NCBI RefSeq assembly: GCF_003367245.1
Contig: NZ_QRGR01000005.1
Coordinates: 62,001-126,000 of the forward strand
DNA length: 64,000 bases
From: Pontibacter diazotrophicus
Lineage (GTDB): Bacteria > Bacteroidota > Bacteroidia > Cytophagales > Hymenobacteraceae
Direction of reading: 5' to 3'
Shown here: positions 45,947 through 55,900 of the stretch, piece after piece
How the letters are laid out: every line of letters starts with the position of its first letter
Numbering within the stretch: the stretch's first letter is position 1
The notes under the pieces: model-generated
Told to the model about the DNA's origin: nothing
What the model saw: only the letters and a program-made list of their open reading frames with translations
The model's database searches: none
Program-made: the position numbers and the translations under genes

Positions 45947-47788
45947 ATGTATAAACCCCCGATTATTTCTATTAAAAGGTTAGTTGCAGCCTGTGCCTTT
46001 ATAGTCTATGCGGCCACAGCGCAGAAGGCAAGCAGCCAGCCCAACAGGCTTGAGTTACAGGACTTGTCGGCGTTCCAGAATCCGGGCAAGAGCTGGCAGG
46101 TTGTGGGAGACGTAACAGCTACTTTGGACAAGGAGAATAAGCTCAACACCAGCGGCGGCACTGGTGTGCTGGTGAACCTGCCGCGCAGGAAAGGCGCTGG
46201 CAAAGACGTGCTTACCACATTTGAGCACGGAGATGTGGATGTAGAGCTGGATTATATGATGGCCAAAGGCTCTAACTCCGGTATTTACCTTCAGGGGCGC
46301 TACGAGCTGCAGCTGGAAGACAGCTGGGGAAAAACGAGCCGCTCTGCCAGCAACAACGGCGGCATATACGAACGCTGGGACACAAGCCGGCCCAAAGGGC
46401 AGGAGGGCTACCAGGGCTACGCTCCCCGCCAGAATGCAGGGCGTGCGCCGGGCCTTTGGCAGCACCTGAAAATCTCTTTTCAGGCACCTCGGTTCGATGC
46501 GAATGGCAAGAAGATAGAGAACGCTAAAATGCTGCGCGTGGAGCTAAACGGTGTGCCTATACACGAGAACGTAGAGTTGTTCGGTCCTACCAGAGGTGCT
46601 ATCAGTAACGAGGAGGCAGCCAATGGGCCGCTCCGCATCCAGGGTGATCATGGTGCTGTAGCTTTTAAAAACATGGTGGTCACGCATTTTGTGAAACCTC
46701 GCCTGGAGCTAACAGATTTAAAGTATACGATATACCCAGGCAGACATGAGAAGGAGCCGTTCTATAAAGATATCCCGCCGGAAGCTGAAGGACCTTCCGG
46801 CATTTTAACCTCTAATTTAAATACGGAGGCGAGGCAATTCCTGCTTCGCTATACGGGATCCCTCATCGTGAAAGAACCCGGGGAATATACATTCGACCTG
46901 ACCACACCTGGAGGGGCAGGTGTGGTGAGAATTAACAATGAGGAGGTGGTGCCAATGAAGTACTGGAACGGTACCGGCTCTGTGAAACTGCCGGCGGGAA
47001 AGGTGCCTGTTGAAGTGGTATACTCCAAGTACATGGATTGGGCGCAGCCAGCGATGGCGCTGTACGTATCTGGCCCGGACCTGCGCAAGTACCTGATCAG
47101 CGATAAAGAAGTAGGACTGACAGATGTCGTGGACCCTATTCTGGTGGATCCACAGGAGAAGCCTATCCTCCGCAGCTTCATTGACATACCGGGGGGGCAT
47201 CGTGTAACACATGCCGTATCAGTGGGCAGTCCGGAGGAATTACATTATACCTACGACATGGACCACGGTTCGCTCGTGCAGCTGTGGCGCGGCGGCTTCC
47301 TAGACGCAACCCCGATGTGGCATGACCGTGGTGACGGCTCCTCACGGGCAATCGGTTCTATTCAGCATTTGGGGAAACCAACACTCTCCATTGCCAGACT
47401 TGCCTCAGAGCAGGCTGCATGGGCAACAGACACGACTGGCAGTGCTTACCGCCAACGTGGCTACAGGTTAAATGAGAAAGAAGAGCCTACATTTATGTAC
47501 AGTGTGTATGGCGCGAACGTGCAGGATGCAATCAGTTTGCTGCAGAATGGGCAGGGGATACAACGCCATATAAGCCTCCAGAACACGACAAATAATTTAT
47601 ATGTGCGCCTGGTGGAAGGAGAGAAAATTGAAGAGATGGCAAAAGGCATGTATCTCGTGGACGGCAAGTCCTATTATGTGCGCCTGGACGATGCCGATGG
47701 GGCAAAGCCAGTGGTGCGGAATATGGCAGGTCGGCAGGAACTGATCATTCCTGTGCGCGAGAAACTGACTTATTCCATTCTTTTCTAG
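45947..47788 (+). CDS. Secreted DUF1080 (3-keto-disaccharide hydrolase-like) protein with PA14-like region
   Basis: A 613-residue protein with an N-terminal signal peptide (about 1-30). Residues 35-255 form a DUF1080/concanavalin-like domain: SNSGIYLQGRYELQLEDSWG, then NNGGIYERW and WQHLKISFQAPRFD. A PA14-like region follows (FLLRYTGSLIVKEPGEYTFDL, about 305-385), then a beta-rich C-terminal part. DUF1080 proteins include hydrolases acting on 3-keto-glycosides. It heads an operon with a dehydrogenase/cytochrome gene 18 bases downstream, which fits oxidation followed by hydrolysis. The site is periplasmic or outer-membrane. Confidence 0.78.
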   Translation: MYKPPIISIKRLVAACAFIVYAATAQKASSQPNRLELQDLSAFQNPGKSWQVVGDVTATLDKENKLNTSGGTGVLVNLPRRKGAGKDVLTTFEHGDVDVELDYMMAKGSNSGIYLQGRYELQLEDSWGKTSRSASNNGGIYERWDTSRPKGQEGYQGYAPRQNAGRAPGLWQHLKISFQAPRFDANGKKIENAKMLRVELNGVPIHENVELFGPTRGAISNEEAANGPLRIQGDHGAVAFKNMVVTHFVKPRLELTDLKYTIYPGRHEKEPFYKDIPPEAEGPSGILTSNLNTEARQFLLRYTGSLIVKEPGEYTFDLTTPGGAGVVRINNEEVVPMKYWNGTGSVKLPAGKVPVEVVYSKYMDWAQPAMALYVSGPDLRKYLISDKEVGLTDVVDPILVDPQEKPILRSFIDIPGGHRVTHAVSVGSPEELHYTYDMDHGSLVQLWRGGFLDATPMWHDRGDGSSRAIGSIQHLGKPTLSIARLASEQAAWATDTTGSAYRQRGYRLNEKEEPTFMYSVYGANVQDAISLLQNGQGIQRHISLQNTTNNLYVRLVEGEKIEEMAKGMYLVDGKSYYVRLDDADGAKPVVRNMAGRQELIIPVREKLTYSILF

Positions 47789-47806
47789 TTTAACGAAGTA
47801 CGAAGC

Positions 47807-49780
47807 ATGAAGAACAGACATAAAAATATACTGCGAAGTATGCTGCTGGCAACAGGCCTGCTAGCTAGCCTTGGCACACAGGTGCAGGCGCAGGAGTCGC
47901 CGATGGAGGAGGATTTTTTCAAAATCATGAGGATAAGCTCTCCAGAGGGTACGTTACTGGAAGTGGGTGGCCTGACGGTGCTTCCAAATGGAAAACTGGG
48001 TGTTTCTACCCGCAGGGGCGATATCTTTATAGTGGAGAACCCTACCTCCGCGCAGCCATTTTTCCGCAGGTTTGCCTCGGGCTTGCACGAGGTGCTTGGC
48101 TTGGCATACAGGGACGGGGCACTTTATGCAGCCCAGCGCGGGGAACTGACGAAAATGACGGACACGAACAATGATGGCAAGGCAGATTTATTTGAGACAG
48201 TGTATGCCTGGCCTTTGTCCGGGAACTACCATGAGTACAGCTTCGGTCCGAAAATAGCTCCGGACGGCTCATTCTTTGTTTCGGCTAACCTGGGCTTTCC
48301 CAATCCCTGGTGGCACGCCAAAAGCCTTGTGCCGATGCGCGGCTGGATGATGCGCATCACCGAAGATGGCAAGATGGAGCCATGGGCCACAGGGCTTCGC
48401 TCACCCGCAGGACTGGGTATGATAGACGGAGAGATGTTTTACGCCGAAAACCAGGGCGACTGGGTAGGTTCGGGCGGTATCTGGCACGTGAAGAAAGGCG
48501 CTTTCACCGTGCATCCGGGCGGGCTGCGCTGGGCAGACAGACCCGACTCACCTGTAAAGCTGAAGCAGGAGCAAATCTTCTCAAAGATAAAGCCACGCGA
48601 AGAGTTTGACGACAGTGGAGAGCCCGTAAAGCCGGAGAACATGCAGAACGAAGATTTCGTGACGATGTATGACATGAAGGAGGAGATCCCAGGGCTGCAG
48701 ACACCTGCGGTCTGGTTGCCGCATGGTATACTCGGTATCTCTAACTCAGAAATAGTAAAGATACCCGAAGAGAACTTTGGCCCCTTTGGAGGGCAACTGC
48801 TGGTTGGCGACCAGGGGCAAAGCAAAATTATGCGTGTAGTGATGGAAGAGGTGAACGGCGAGTACCAGGGGATTGCCTTCGATTTCCGTGGCGGTTTCCA
48901 GTCAGGTGTGCTGCGTATGGCCTGGGCTCCGGACGGTTCTCTTTTTGTTGGGGAGACAAGCCGTGGCTGGGGTGCAGCTGGCGATGCCAATCAAGGGCTG
49001 CAGCGCCTGGTATGGAACAATAAACTCCCCTTTGAGATGCGCACGGTAAAGGCGATGCCGGACGGTTTTGAAATAGAGTTTACCAAACCCGTGGATAGGA
49101 AGTCGGCAGAGGATCTTGCCTCATATGGGGTAGATAGTTACATCTATAAATATCACGCAGTGTATGGCAGCCCGCCTGTGAACATGGCAACACTTCCTGT
49201 GAAGGGGGTTAAAGTGTCAGAAGACGGCATGAAGGCACGCTTAATTGTAGATAATCTGCGCAAGGGCTACATCCATCATATCAAGCTGGATGGTGTGCGT
49301 GCGAAAGATAATTACTACTCATTAGTACACCCCACTGGCTACTACACGCTGAATAATATCCCGGAAGGGCAGAAACTGAGCATGAGCGAGGTAAGCACCA
49401 TAAATTCAGCAGTAGCCACGCAGCAGAAAGCCAACACGGTAAAGTCAGCGCAAAAGAATACAGCCAGTGCCGCTGCCAAAGGGGCGAAGTCAGCCAGCCC
49501 GGCACAGGCAAAAGCCGTGGCACTAGATTATGACAAGGACATCAAGCCGCTCCTGGCTAAGAATACCTGCCTGGCTTGCCATAACACAGACAAGAAACAG
49601 GTAGGGCCGGCATTCAGGGAAGTAGCCAAGCGGAAATATGCTGATAAGCAGATCGTACAGCTAATTCATGAGCCCAAGCCTGAGAACTGGCCAAGCTATG
49701 CCACACCAATGCCACCGATGCCGCAGGTACCGGAGGCGGAAGCACTCAAAATTGCTTCGTGGATCAATTCTCTGAAATAA
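47807..49780 (+). CDS. PQQ-type sugar dehydrogenase-like propeller with C-terminal cytochrome c
   Basis: A 657-residue secreted protein (signal peptide about 1-28, ending VQAQ). Residues 40-420 form a soluble glucose-dehydrogenase-like beta-propeller (LEVGGLTVLPNGKLGV, ATGLRSPAGLGMIDGE, MAWAPDGSLFVGETSRGW). An Ala/Lys-rich linker leads to a class I cytochrome c domain with CLACH near residue 593 and a distal Met in MPPMPQ near residue 638. It is likely a periplasmic oxidoreductase passing electrons from a sugar to the respiratory chain. The substrate is not known; PQQ use is inferred from the fold. Confidence 0.82.
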   Translation: MKNRHKNILRSMLLATGLLASLGTQVQAQESPMEEDFFKIMRISSPEGTLLEVGGLTVLPNGKLGVSTRRGDIFIVENPTSAQPFFRRFASGLHEVLGLAYRDGALYAAQRGELTKMTDTNNDGKADLFETVYAWPLSGNYHEYSFGPKIAPDGSFFVSANLGFPNPWWHAKSLVPMRGWMMRITEDGKMEPWATGLRSPAGLGMIDGEMFYAENQGDWVGSGGIWHVKKGAFTVHPGGLRWADRPDSPVKLKQEQIFSKIKPREEFDDSGEPVKPENMQNEDFVTMYDMKEEIPGLQTPAVWLPHGILGISNSEIVKIPEENFGPFGGQLLVGDQGQSKIMRVVMEEVNGEYQGIAFDFRGGFQSGVLRMAWAPDGSLFVGETSRGWGAAGDANQGLQRLVWNNKLPFEMRTVKAMPDGFEIEFTKPVDRKSAEDLASYGVDSYIYKYHAVYGSPPVNMATLPVKGVKVSEDGMKARLIVDNLRKGYIHHIKLDGVRAKDNYYSLVHPTGYYTLNNIPEGQKLSMSEVSTINSAVATQQKANTVKSAQKNTASAAAKGAKSASPAQAKAVALDYDKDIKPLLAKNTCLACHNTDKKQVGPAFREVAKRKYADKQIVQLIHEPKPENWPSYATPMPPMPQVPEAEALKIASWINSLK

Positions 49781-49889
49781 TTTGTAGATTGTAAGCCAAA
49801 GCATATTACAAGCAAAGCTCCTGCCCTAAACTTGCTAAGTGCAGGGAAGGACAGCATGACAAACAGAAATCAAAAGAACTCTTACACAC

Positions 49890-50654
49890 ATGAAATCTAA
49901 CCTTTCAAAAAGAGCTGCTTTCGCCGCTATAGCCCTTGGCTTGCTGGCCTATACCAACACACAGGCACAGGAAACACCGAAGCCCCCGAAAATGGTACCG
50001 GAGATGACCGAGTTCTGGGAACCCGCAGTGCGCGTAGTCACCCCTGCGGCCAACAACGCTGCCCCCTCTGATGCAATTGTGCTGTTTGATGGAAAAGACC
50101 TTTCCCAATGGAAGGCCAAGGACGGAAGTGGTGAGGCCAAATGGCAGGTAAAGAACAACGTGTTCACAGTTGGCAAAGGCGATATCTCTACTAATAAGGA
50201 GTTTGAAGATTTTCAGCTGCACATAGAATGGAGTGCGCCGGATGAAGTGAAAGGTGAAAGCCAGGGCCGTGGCAACAGCGGCATTTTCCTGCAGGACCGT
50301 TATGAGGTGCAGGTACTCGACAACTACAACAACCGAACTTACTCCAATGGCCAGGCAGGCAGCATATACAAGCAGCACCGCCCGCTGGTAAATGCCATGC
50401 GCCAACCTTCGGAGTGGAACGTTTATGACATCATCTATACCGCCCCGCGTTTCAAAGAAGATGGTTCTATGTTTACACCTGCCCGCGTAACGGTGCTACA
50501 CAATGGTGTATTGGTACAAAATAATACGGAAGTGAAGGGGCCAACAGAATATATTGGCCTGCCTGAGTACAAAGCCCATGGCAAAGCGCCTATCAGCCTG
50601 CAGGACCATGGTAACCCTGTGCAGTACCGTAACGTCTGGATTAGGGAGTTATAA
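49890..50654 (+). CDS. DUF1080 / 3-keto-disaccharide hydrolase-like protein
   Basis: A 254-residue secreted protein (signal peptide ending TQAQ). The single DUF1080 domain (about 60-254) shows IVLFDGKDLSQWKAKDG, RGNSGIFLQDRYEVQVLDNY and PLVNAMRQPSEWNVYDIIYTAP, all family hallmarks. It is the third gene of the 3-keto-sugar set and a shorter relative of the protein at 45947. A stable terminator-like hairpin follows. The role in splitting an oxidised glycoside is by family analogy. Confidence 0.85.
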   Translation: MKSNLSKRAAFAAIALGLLAYTNTQAQETPKPPKMVPEMTEFWEPAVRVVTPAANNAAPSDAIVLFDGKDLSQWKAKDGSGEAKWQVKNNVFTVGKGDISTNKEFEDFQLHIEWSAPDEVKGESQGRGNSGIFLQDRYEVQVLDNYNNRTYSNGQAGSIYKQHRPLVNAMRQPSEWNVYDIIYTAPRFKEDGSMFTPARVTVLHNGVLVQNNTEVKGPTEYIGLPEYKAHGKAPISLQDHGNPVQYRNVWIREL

Positions 50655-50664
50655 TAAGATGTAG

Positions 50665-50711
50665 GTATAAACAGAGCACCCGCTTTAAGAATGTGCTCTG
50701 TTTATACTTTT
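50665..50711 (+). terminator. Terminator-like hairpin after the DUF1080 gene
   Basis: A perfect 15-bp stem (50665-50679 with 50693-50707) and 13-nt loop, followed by only four T residues. It lies 11 bases after the stop codon. It may terminate the operon partly or protect its 3' end. Confidence 0.75.
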
Positions 50712-50754
50712 ACACCTAATCACCTGACTTTATCATAGCATTTAATTTAACAGG

Positions 50755-51417
50755 ATGAAAAAACAGATTGCTTTCTTGCTTTTTGCTATTGCCTTCCTAT
50801 TCTTTCATAGTTTTGGTGCACAGGCACAATCAAAAATTAAAGTGGCCTGTGTAGGTAACAGTATAACAGAGGGTGCAGGGTTAAAGCAAACATATCCTGA
50901 CGTGCTGCAGATACTTCTTGGGGAGCAGTTTGAAGTAAAGAACTATGGCATTGGTGGGCGCACGCTTCTTAAAAAAGGTAATTTACCATATTGGAATGAG
51001 GAAAAGTACACAGATGTACTCGGCTGGAACCCTGATGTTGTGATCATTAAACTTGGCACCAACGATACGAAGCCACAAAACTGGCAGCACAAAAAAGATT
51101 TTGTCAAAGATTATAAAGCCTTGGTGAAGTCTTTCCAACAGCTGCCTTCCAATCCGCAGGTTTATCTGGTATATCCTGTTCCCGTTTTCGAGGATAAGTG
51201 GGGCATAACTGAAAATGTGGTAAAGAACGAGGTGATACCTGCCATAGAGAAAATTGCCCGACAAACCAAAGCAAAAACAATAGACCTGTATACGCCTTTC
51301 CTGGGCAAAGCCGCCCTGACCTACGACGGTGTTCACCCAAATGATGCCGGAGCCGCACTTATAGCCAATGAAGTGTATGAAGCCGTTAAACCCGTAAAAG
51401 CCGTATCTGCTAAATAG
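50755..51417 (+). CDS. Secreted SGNH/GDSL-type esterase
   Basis: A 220-residue secreted protein (signal peptide ending FGAQAQS). GNSITEGAG (block I, nucleophile Ser), GIGGRTL (block II Gly), GTNDTKPQNW (block III Asn) and DGVHPNDAG (block V, Asp and His) make a complete SGNH active site. In a hemicellulose locus such enzymes commonly remove acetyl groups from mannan or xylan; that is inference. It follows the DUF1080 operon after a terminator-like hairpin, so it may have its own promoter or rely on readthrough. Confidence 0.87.
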   Translation: MKKQIAFLLFAIAFLFFHSFGAQAQSKIKVACVGNSITEGAGLKQTYPDVLQILLGEQFEVKNYGIGGRTLLKKGNLPYWNEEKYTDVLGWNPDVVIIKLGTNDTKPQNWQHKKDFVKDYKALVKSFQQLPSNPQVYLVYPVPVFEDKWGITENVVKNEVIPAIEKIARQTKAKTIDLYTPFLGKAALTYDGVHPNDAGAALIANEVYEAVKPVKAVSAK

Positions 51418-52180
51418 CAAGAAAGCAATTCCTGCAGAAGAAGGTGGTCTTGTGCTTCCTAGTGAAGCTTTCGCTGGGATGAAAGCGTGTGCCTTGTTTA
51501 GCAGCGCTCTGCTGCACATTATGAGCCGCCAGGCCATGTGCTATGCATGCATCATAAGAAGCCGTATCCTGAAAATACGCTTTACACAACTTACAAAGTG
51601 TGTAATCTCCGGACAGAGTAAACATAGGTAATACCAATAAAGCTTTCAAATCAGGCGTTCCTGCGCACGATGTAGTGACATTATGTCACTTTGTTTAACG
51701 TTCCATTCGGATGAGGCAAATAAATATATCAGGAGTACTACATTTTTTTCAGAACAACAACCATTAAGAAGTCAATTCGTTCTTAATGGTTGTTTGCATA
51801 TGATAATATAGTTCATACTTGGTGTAAATGTTATGTACCAAATAAATTAAAAGAAAGTTTTGTTTGGCAACATGTATAGCTTCCTTATTTATTTGATTTC
51901 TTGAACGATGCTATACCTGATGTTTATAGACGCAAAACCTGTTCTCTATACTGTACCGGTTCTGTGAAAGGAGAATAAGAGTTGTGCTGGTGTTTCCTTG
52001 AGCATAAAGTAAGTTGAAGAAAGTAATGCAAACAAAGCGTTTCTAAAACTAGTAATGTTTCACTTAAGAAATTTCACCTTTTTATTGACAAATCTAAATT
52101 ATCATACGCAGGCAATCAGAAGCGATAAGTATCAAAAGTGTCAAAAGCACTCTTTAGGCCTATTTTAATCTAAGTTTGCA
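51418..52180. other. Non-coding region between esterase gene and susC promoter
   Basis: About 760 bases without a gene I can support. It contains a perfect 15-bp inverted repeat at 51756-51794 (listed separately) and AT-rich sequence beyond it. A minus-strand frame at 51410-51649 with several Cys codons was considered but has no recognisable family. Confidence 0.4.
51756..51794. repeat. Perfect 15-bp inverted repeat (hairpin)
   Basis: The arms 51756-51770 and 51780-51794 are exact reverse complements with a 9-nt loop. Only a short T-run follows on the + strand. It may be a weak terminator for the esterase transcript or a structured RNA element; no protein is encoded here. Confidence 0.7.
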
Positions 52181-52250
52181 ATGTTAACAGGTGAGGTATA
52201 CATTAGAAACATTTTATACCCCTGTAAGAATGAATATATCCGTACTTTAG
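52181..52250 (+). promoter_or_regulatory. Candidate HTCS-activated promoter, copy 2 (upstream of susC)
   Basis: ATGTTAACA (52181-52189), 16 bases, then GAAACATTTTATACCCC (52206-52222), then 22 bases after TATACC the -7-like box TACTTTAG (52243-52250). The two blocks are identical to those before the DUF1080 operon and all spacings agree, although the spacer sequences differ. This element lies about 700 bases before susC. Confidence 0.72.
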
Positions 52251-52945
52251 TAGCGTGAAAAGTGAAGAGTCACCTGCCACAATTGAGTATTGGCTCACTA
52301 AATGTTGCATCAGGTAAAAGAAACTTTTCTTTTTGTAAAACGATATATGTAGCTTCGTGTGCTGCTATCTTCACCTATAGAATCTTATTATAGTTATTTA
52401 AACCAGCTGCTTTATCTGACAAAAAGTTTTTAATGTGTTACAAAAGTAGGTATGCGAATGCAAGACATAGGTTATGCAACCGATTTCAATAACTAATTGC
52501 ATCGATGCATTTAATTGTTTAATGTTAAGTTTGATATTAGGTTTGTTAAGATAGTATCATATATAAGGTTGTAAAACGCATAGATTTGCTATACCTGGTA
52601 TAGGTAACAAGCCATTGTTTATTAAAGTACTTATTTAAACATTGATTAGGAGTCTATAGTATTTAAAGATACTAGGGTAAAATAAAATTTTATGTGGAAT
52701 TTAAACAGTAAGGTTCATGTTCAGCGAAAGCAACATCTGTGTGACCTTTGTTTATTTGGGTTTAGCTTCTCTTCTTGATAAAGACTTGTTTAAGTACCTT
52801 ATTTCTGTGTCTTTAAATGATTGACTAATCACTTATATATCAAAAGCAAGTAACCAGTTAATGAATAATGAAGGAAGCTTTAATGAGGACAAAATTCAAA
52901 AAATATTTTAATCAGTAATTATCTACACAAATTCTATAACCAATT
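52251..52945 (+). other. Long AT-rich leader between the inferred promoter and susC
   Basis: If copy 2 of the operator drives susC, the transcript has a leader of nearly 700 bases. No ORF of note is present. A second promoter-like pair occurs inside it: TTG at 52515-52517 and TAGGTTTG at 52538-52545, with 20 bases between, which matches the Bacteroidota vegetative consensus. Which one is used cannot be settled here. A short hairpin-forming stretch lies near 52650-52675. Confidence 0.4.
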
Positions 52946-55900
52946 ATGATGAAATACATTTACTTCTACAGGGGTTTTAATCACCCTGCTAGTGACTCGC
53001 TAAAAGCATGGAGGCTGGCCCCGTTCATGCTGGCTTTCCTTCTGCTGCAAAGCGTTTTTAGCTTTGCACAGACAACTCAGCCAGTAAGTGGTAGAGTTGT
53101 GTCATCGGAAGACAACTCACCGTTGCCAGGCGTAAGTATTGGCGTAAGAGGAACATCTGCCGGTGCTATTACAGACGCAGAAGGTCAGTTCCAGCTTCAG
53201 GCTGCCGACGACGCTGTTCTGATGGTGTCTTACATTGGCTTTGCCGCGCAGGAGGTTCCTGTGGATGGCCGCTCAAACATCACCATCACGATGAGCCCTG
53301 ACGAGCGGCTGCTCCAGGAGGTCGTGGTTACAGGTTATGGAGAGATCAGAAAAAATGATATGACCGGTGCTCAGACAACAATCGGGGCAGAGGCCATCGA
53401 AAGAACAGTGAACACAACTATTGAGCAGGCCATTCAAGGTCGTGCTGCCGGTGTTTACGTTACCCAGAACACAGGTGCGCCAGGTGGCGGTATTTCTGTA
53501 AATATCAGGGGGGTAAACTCTATCAATGGAAGTAACGAGCCACTTTATGTAATAGATGGTGTGCAGATTCAGGGAGCTGCATCTGCTGCGGGAACAAACC
53601 CATTATCGAGCCTGAACCCAGCTGATATTGAAAGCATGGAGATCCTGCAGGGACCTTCTGCTACAGCCGTTTATGGGTCAAGAGGAACGAATGGTGTCGT
53701 ACTTATCACGACAAAACGCGGTAAAGCTGGTGAAATACGCGTAAATTACGCTTACCTGTATAGTTTACAGACAGCTCCTGAGCAGCTGCAAGTGATGAAC
53801 CTGCGCCAGTATGCCCAAATGGATAATGAGTACAGGGAGATTGCAGGCGGAGAAGTTCGTGAAGACTTCCTGGATCCCGCTCTATTAGGCGAAGGAACTA
53901 ACTGGCAGGAAGAGCTATTCAGGACTGCACCAATGCAAAAGCACCAGCTAAGTGTGAGCGGTGGTAGCGAGAAAACTACGTATTACCTGTCTGGTGAGTA
54001 CTTAGACCAGGAAGGTATTGCAATCGGATCTGGTTTTGATCGAGCCTCCATACGTTTGAACTTAGATAATAAAGCAAAAGAATGGTTGACAATCAACGGT
54101 AATTTCAACTTTGCTCAAACAAACGAGCAATTATCTACAACACAGGGGAATATCATATCAAGAGCAATTCAGTTGCCTCCTCATATCCCGGTAAGAAACA
54201 TTGACGGTACATACGGTGGAGGTACTGTAACAGCTGGTAATACGTCAGAGCAGTTTACGCCACCTAACCCTATCGGACTTGCCAATATCACGACGAATGA
54301 GTTAACCAGAAGACAATTTTTGGGAGGTTTAACTTTTGCTGTCAACATCATTGAAGGATTAGACTTTCGTACTTCAGTGAATGGTAACTTTGATTTCTCA
54401 AACTCTAATTACTTCCTCCCAACCTACCGTTTTGGATATCAGCAGAACCCGGAGGCAGTTTTAAGAAACAATAACGGGTTGAATACCAACTGGAACTGGA
54501 ACCAAATGCTGCAATACAACAAGCAGTTTGGCAAGCATAGTGTGAATGTCATGGCAACGCATGAGTCTCAGGAGTCTACCTGGAGAAACTTATCCGGTGA
54601 GAGACGTGGTTTCCAGACGAACGATGTGATCGACCTGAACGCGGGTGATATCCTGACAAGTGTTGCCGGTGGTGGACACGGCGAGTGGGCAATGGAGTCT
54701 TACCTGGGAAGGGTTAACTATAACTTTGACGACCGTTACATCATTCAGGCTGCCTTCCGTGCCGATGGTTCTATCAACTTCGGACCAGAAAACAGATGGG
54801 GCTATTTCCCATCCGTGTCAGCTGCCTGGAGAGTTTCTGAAGAAGACTTCTTCAACGTTGGTTTCGTGAGTGACCTGAGACTACGTTACGAAATTGGTCT
54901 TACCGGTAATCAGGGTGGTAGTGGCGCAATTTTCGGCACACTGTCTTCTGGTCCGACACCATGGGGAACAGGTTTCATACCAAACAGGTATCCTAACCCG
55001 AACTTTCAGTGGGAAGAGACAAAGACAAACAACTTTGGTATAAACTTGGGCTTGTTTGAAAACAGAGTACAGTTAGAAGCTGATTATTACATCAAAGATA
55101 CAGATAACCTGATTCTCGTAGCCACACTGCCTTGGTACATGGGTACAAGCGGTGTTGGTGCTATCGCAGCCCCTACTGTGAACATCGGTTCCCTGCAGAA
55201 TAAGGGATGGAGTTTTACCCTGAATACTGTTAACATCGACAACACAAACTTCAGATGGGAGTCAAATTTCAACCTGTCTCACTTTGTAACGGAACTGACA
55301 GCTCTTTCTACTGAAAGCAGCATCCTGAACCGTACAACAAGAGAGTGGAACACCTGGACACAGCGTTCAGTTGTAGGACAGGCTCCATGGTTGTTCTATG
55401 GTTATATCGAAGAAGGATTGTTCCAGGATTTAGAGGACCTGCAGAACAGCCCGCGCCCGGCTGATAACAACGGCGAGCCTTTGCCAATTGGTGAAAACAG
55501 CATCTGGGTTGGTGATGTGAAGTACCGTGATGTAAACGGCGATGGCATTATCACGGGTGAAGACCAGACCTTCATTGGTAATCCTTGGCCAAAGTACTAT
55601 GCCGGTTTCACGAACACCTTTACCTATAAAGGCTTTGATCTGAGCATTCTGATTACAAGCACACTTGGTAACGATATCTTTAACTATCTCAAAAGAGAAA
55701 ACACAAACCCGAACAACATGAACCTTGGCCGCAATCTCTTTATAGATGCGTTTGACTATGCCAGAGTAGCGTTGGACGAGGAGGGTAATCCTTATCTGGA
55801 GAATCCGGAAACTAACGTGGCCAGAATGTCTGGCGGTAACAACAGAAACGGCAACTTCGAAAGACATACAGACAAATTTGTAGAAGACGGATCGTTTGTT

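Noticed and set aside
48439-48990. A 183-codon minus-strand frame inside the dehydrogenase gene
   Set aside because: Its composition (Ser/Pro/Cys rich) is typical of antisense to GC-rich coding sequence, and the + strand gene is well supported.
50983-51537. A 184-codon minus-strand frame across the SGNH esterase gene
   Set aside because: It is antisense to an esterase with all catalytic blocks intact and shows no family features.
51410-51649. A 79-codon minus-strand frame with several Cys codons after the esterase gene
   Set aside because: The CxxC pairs suggested a zinc finger, but no family was recognisable and the frame overlaps the esterase end.
52515-52545. Second promoter-like pair (TTG and TAGGTTTG) in the susC leader
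   Set aside because: Not listed as its own feature because AT-rich sequence readily yields such matches; it is mentioned in the leader entry as an alternative.
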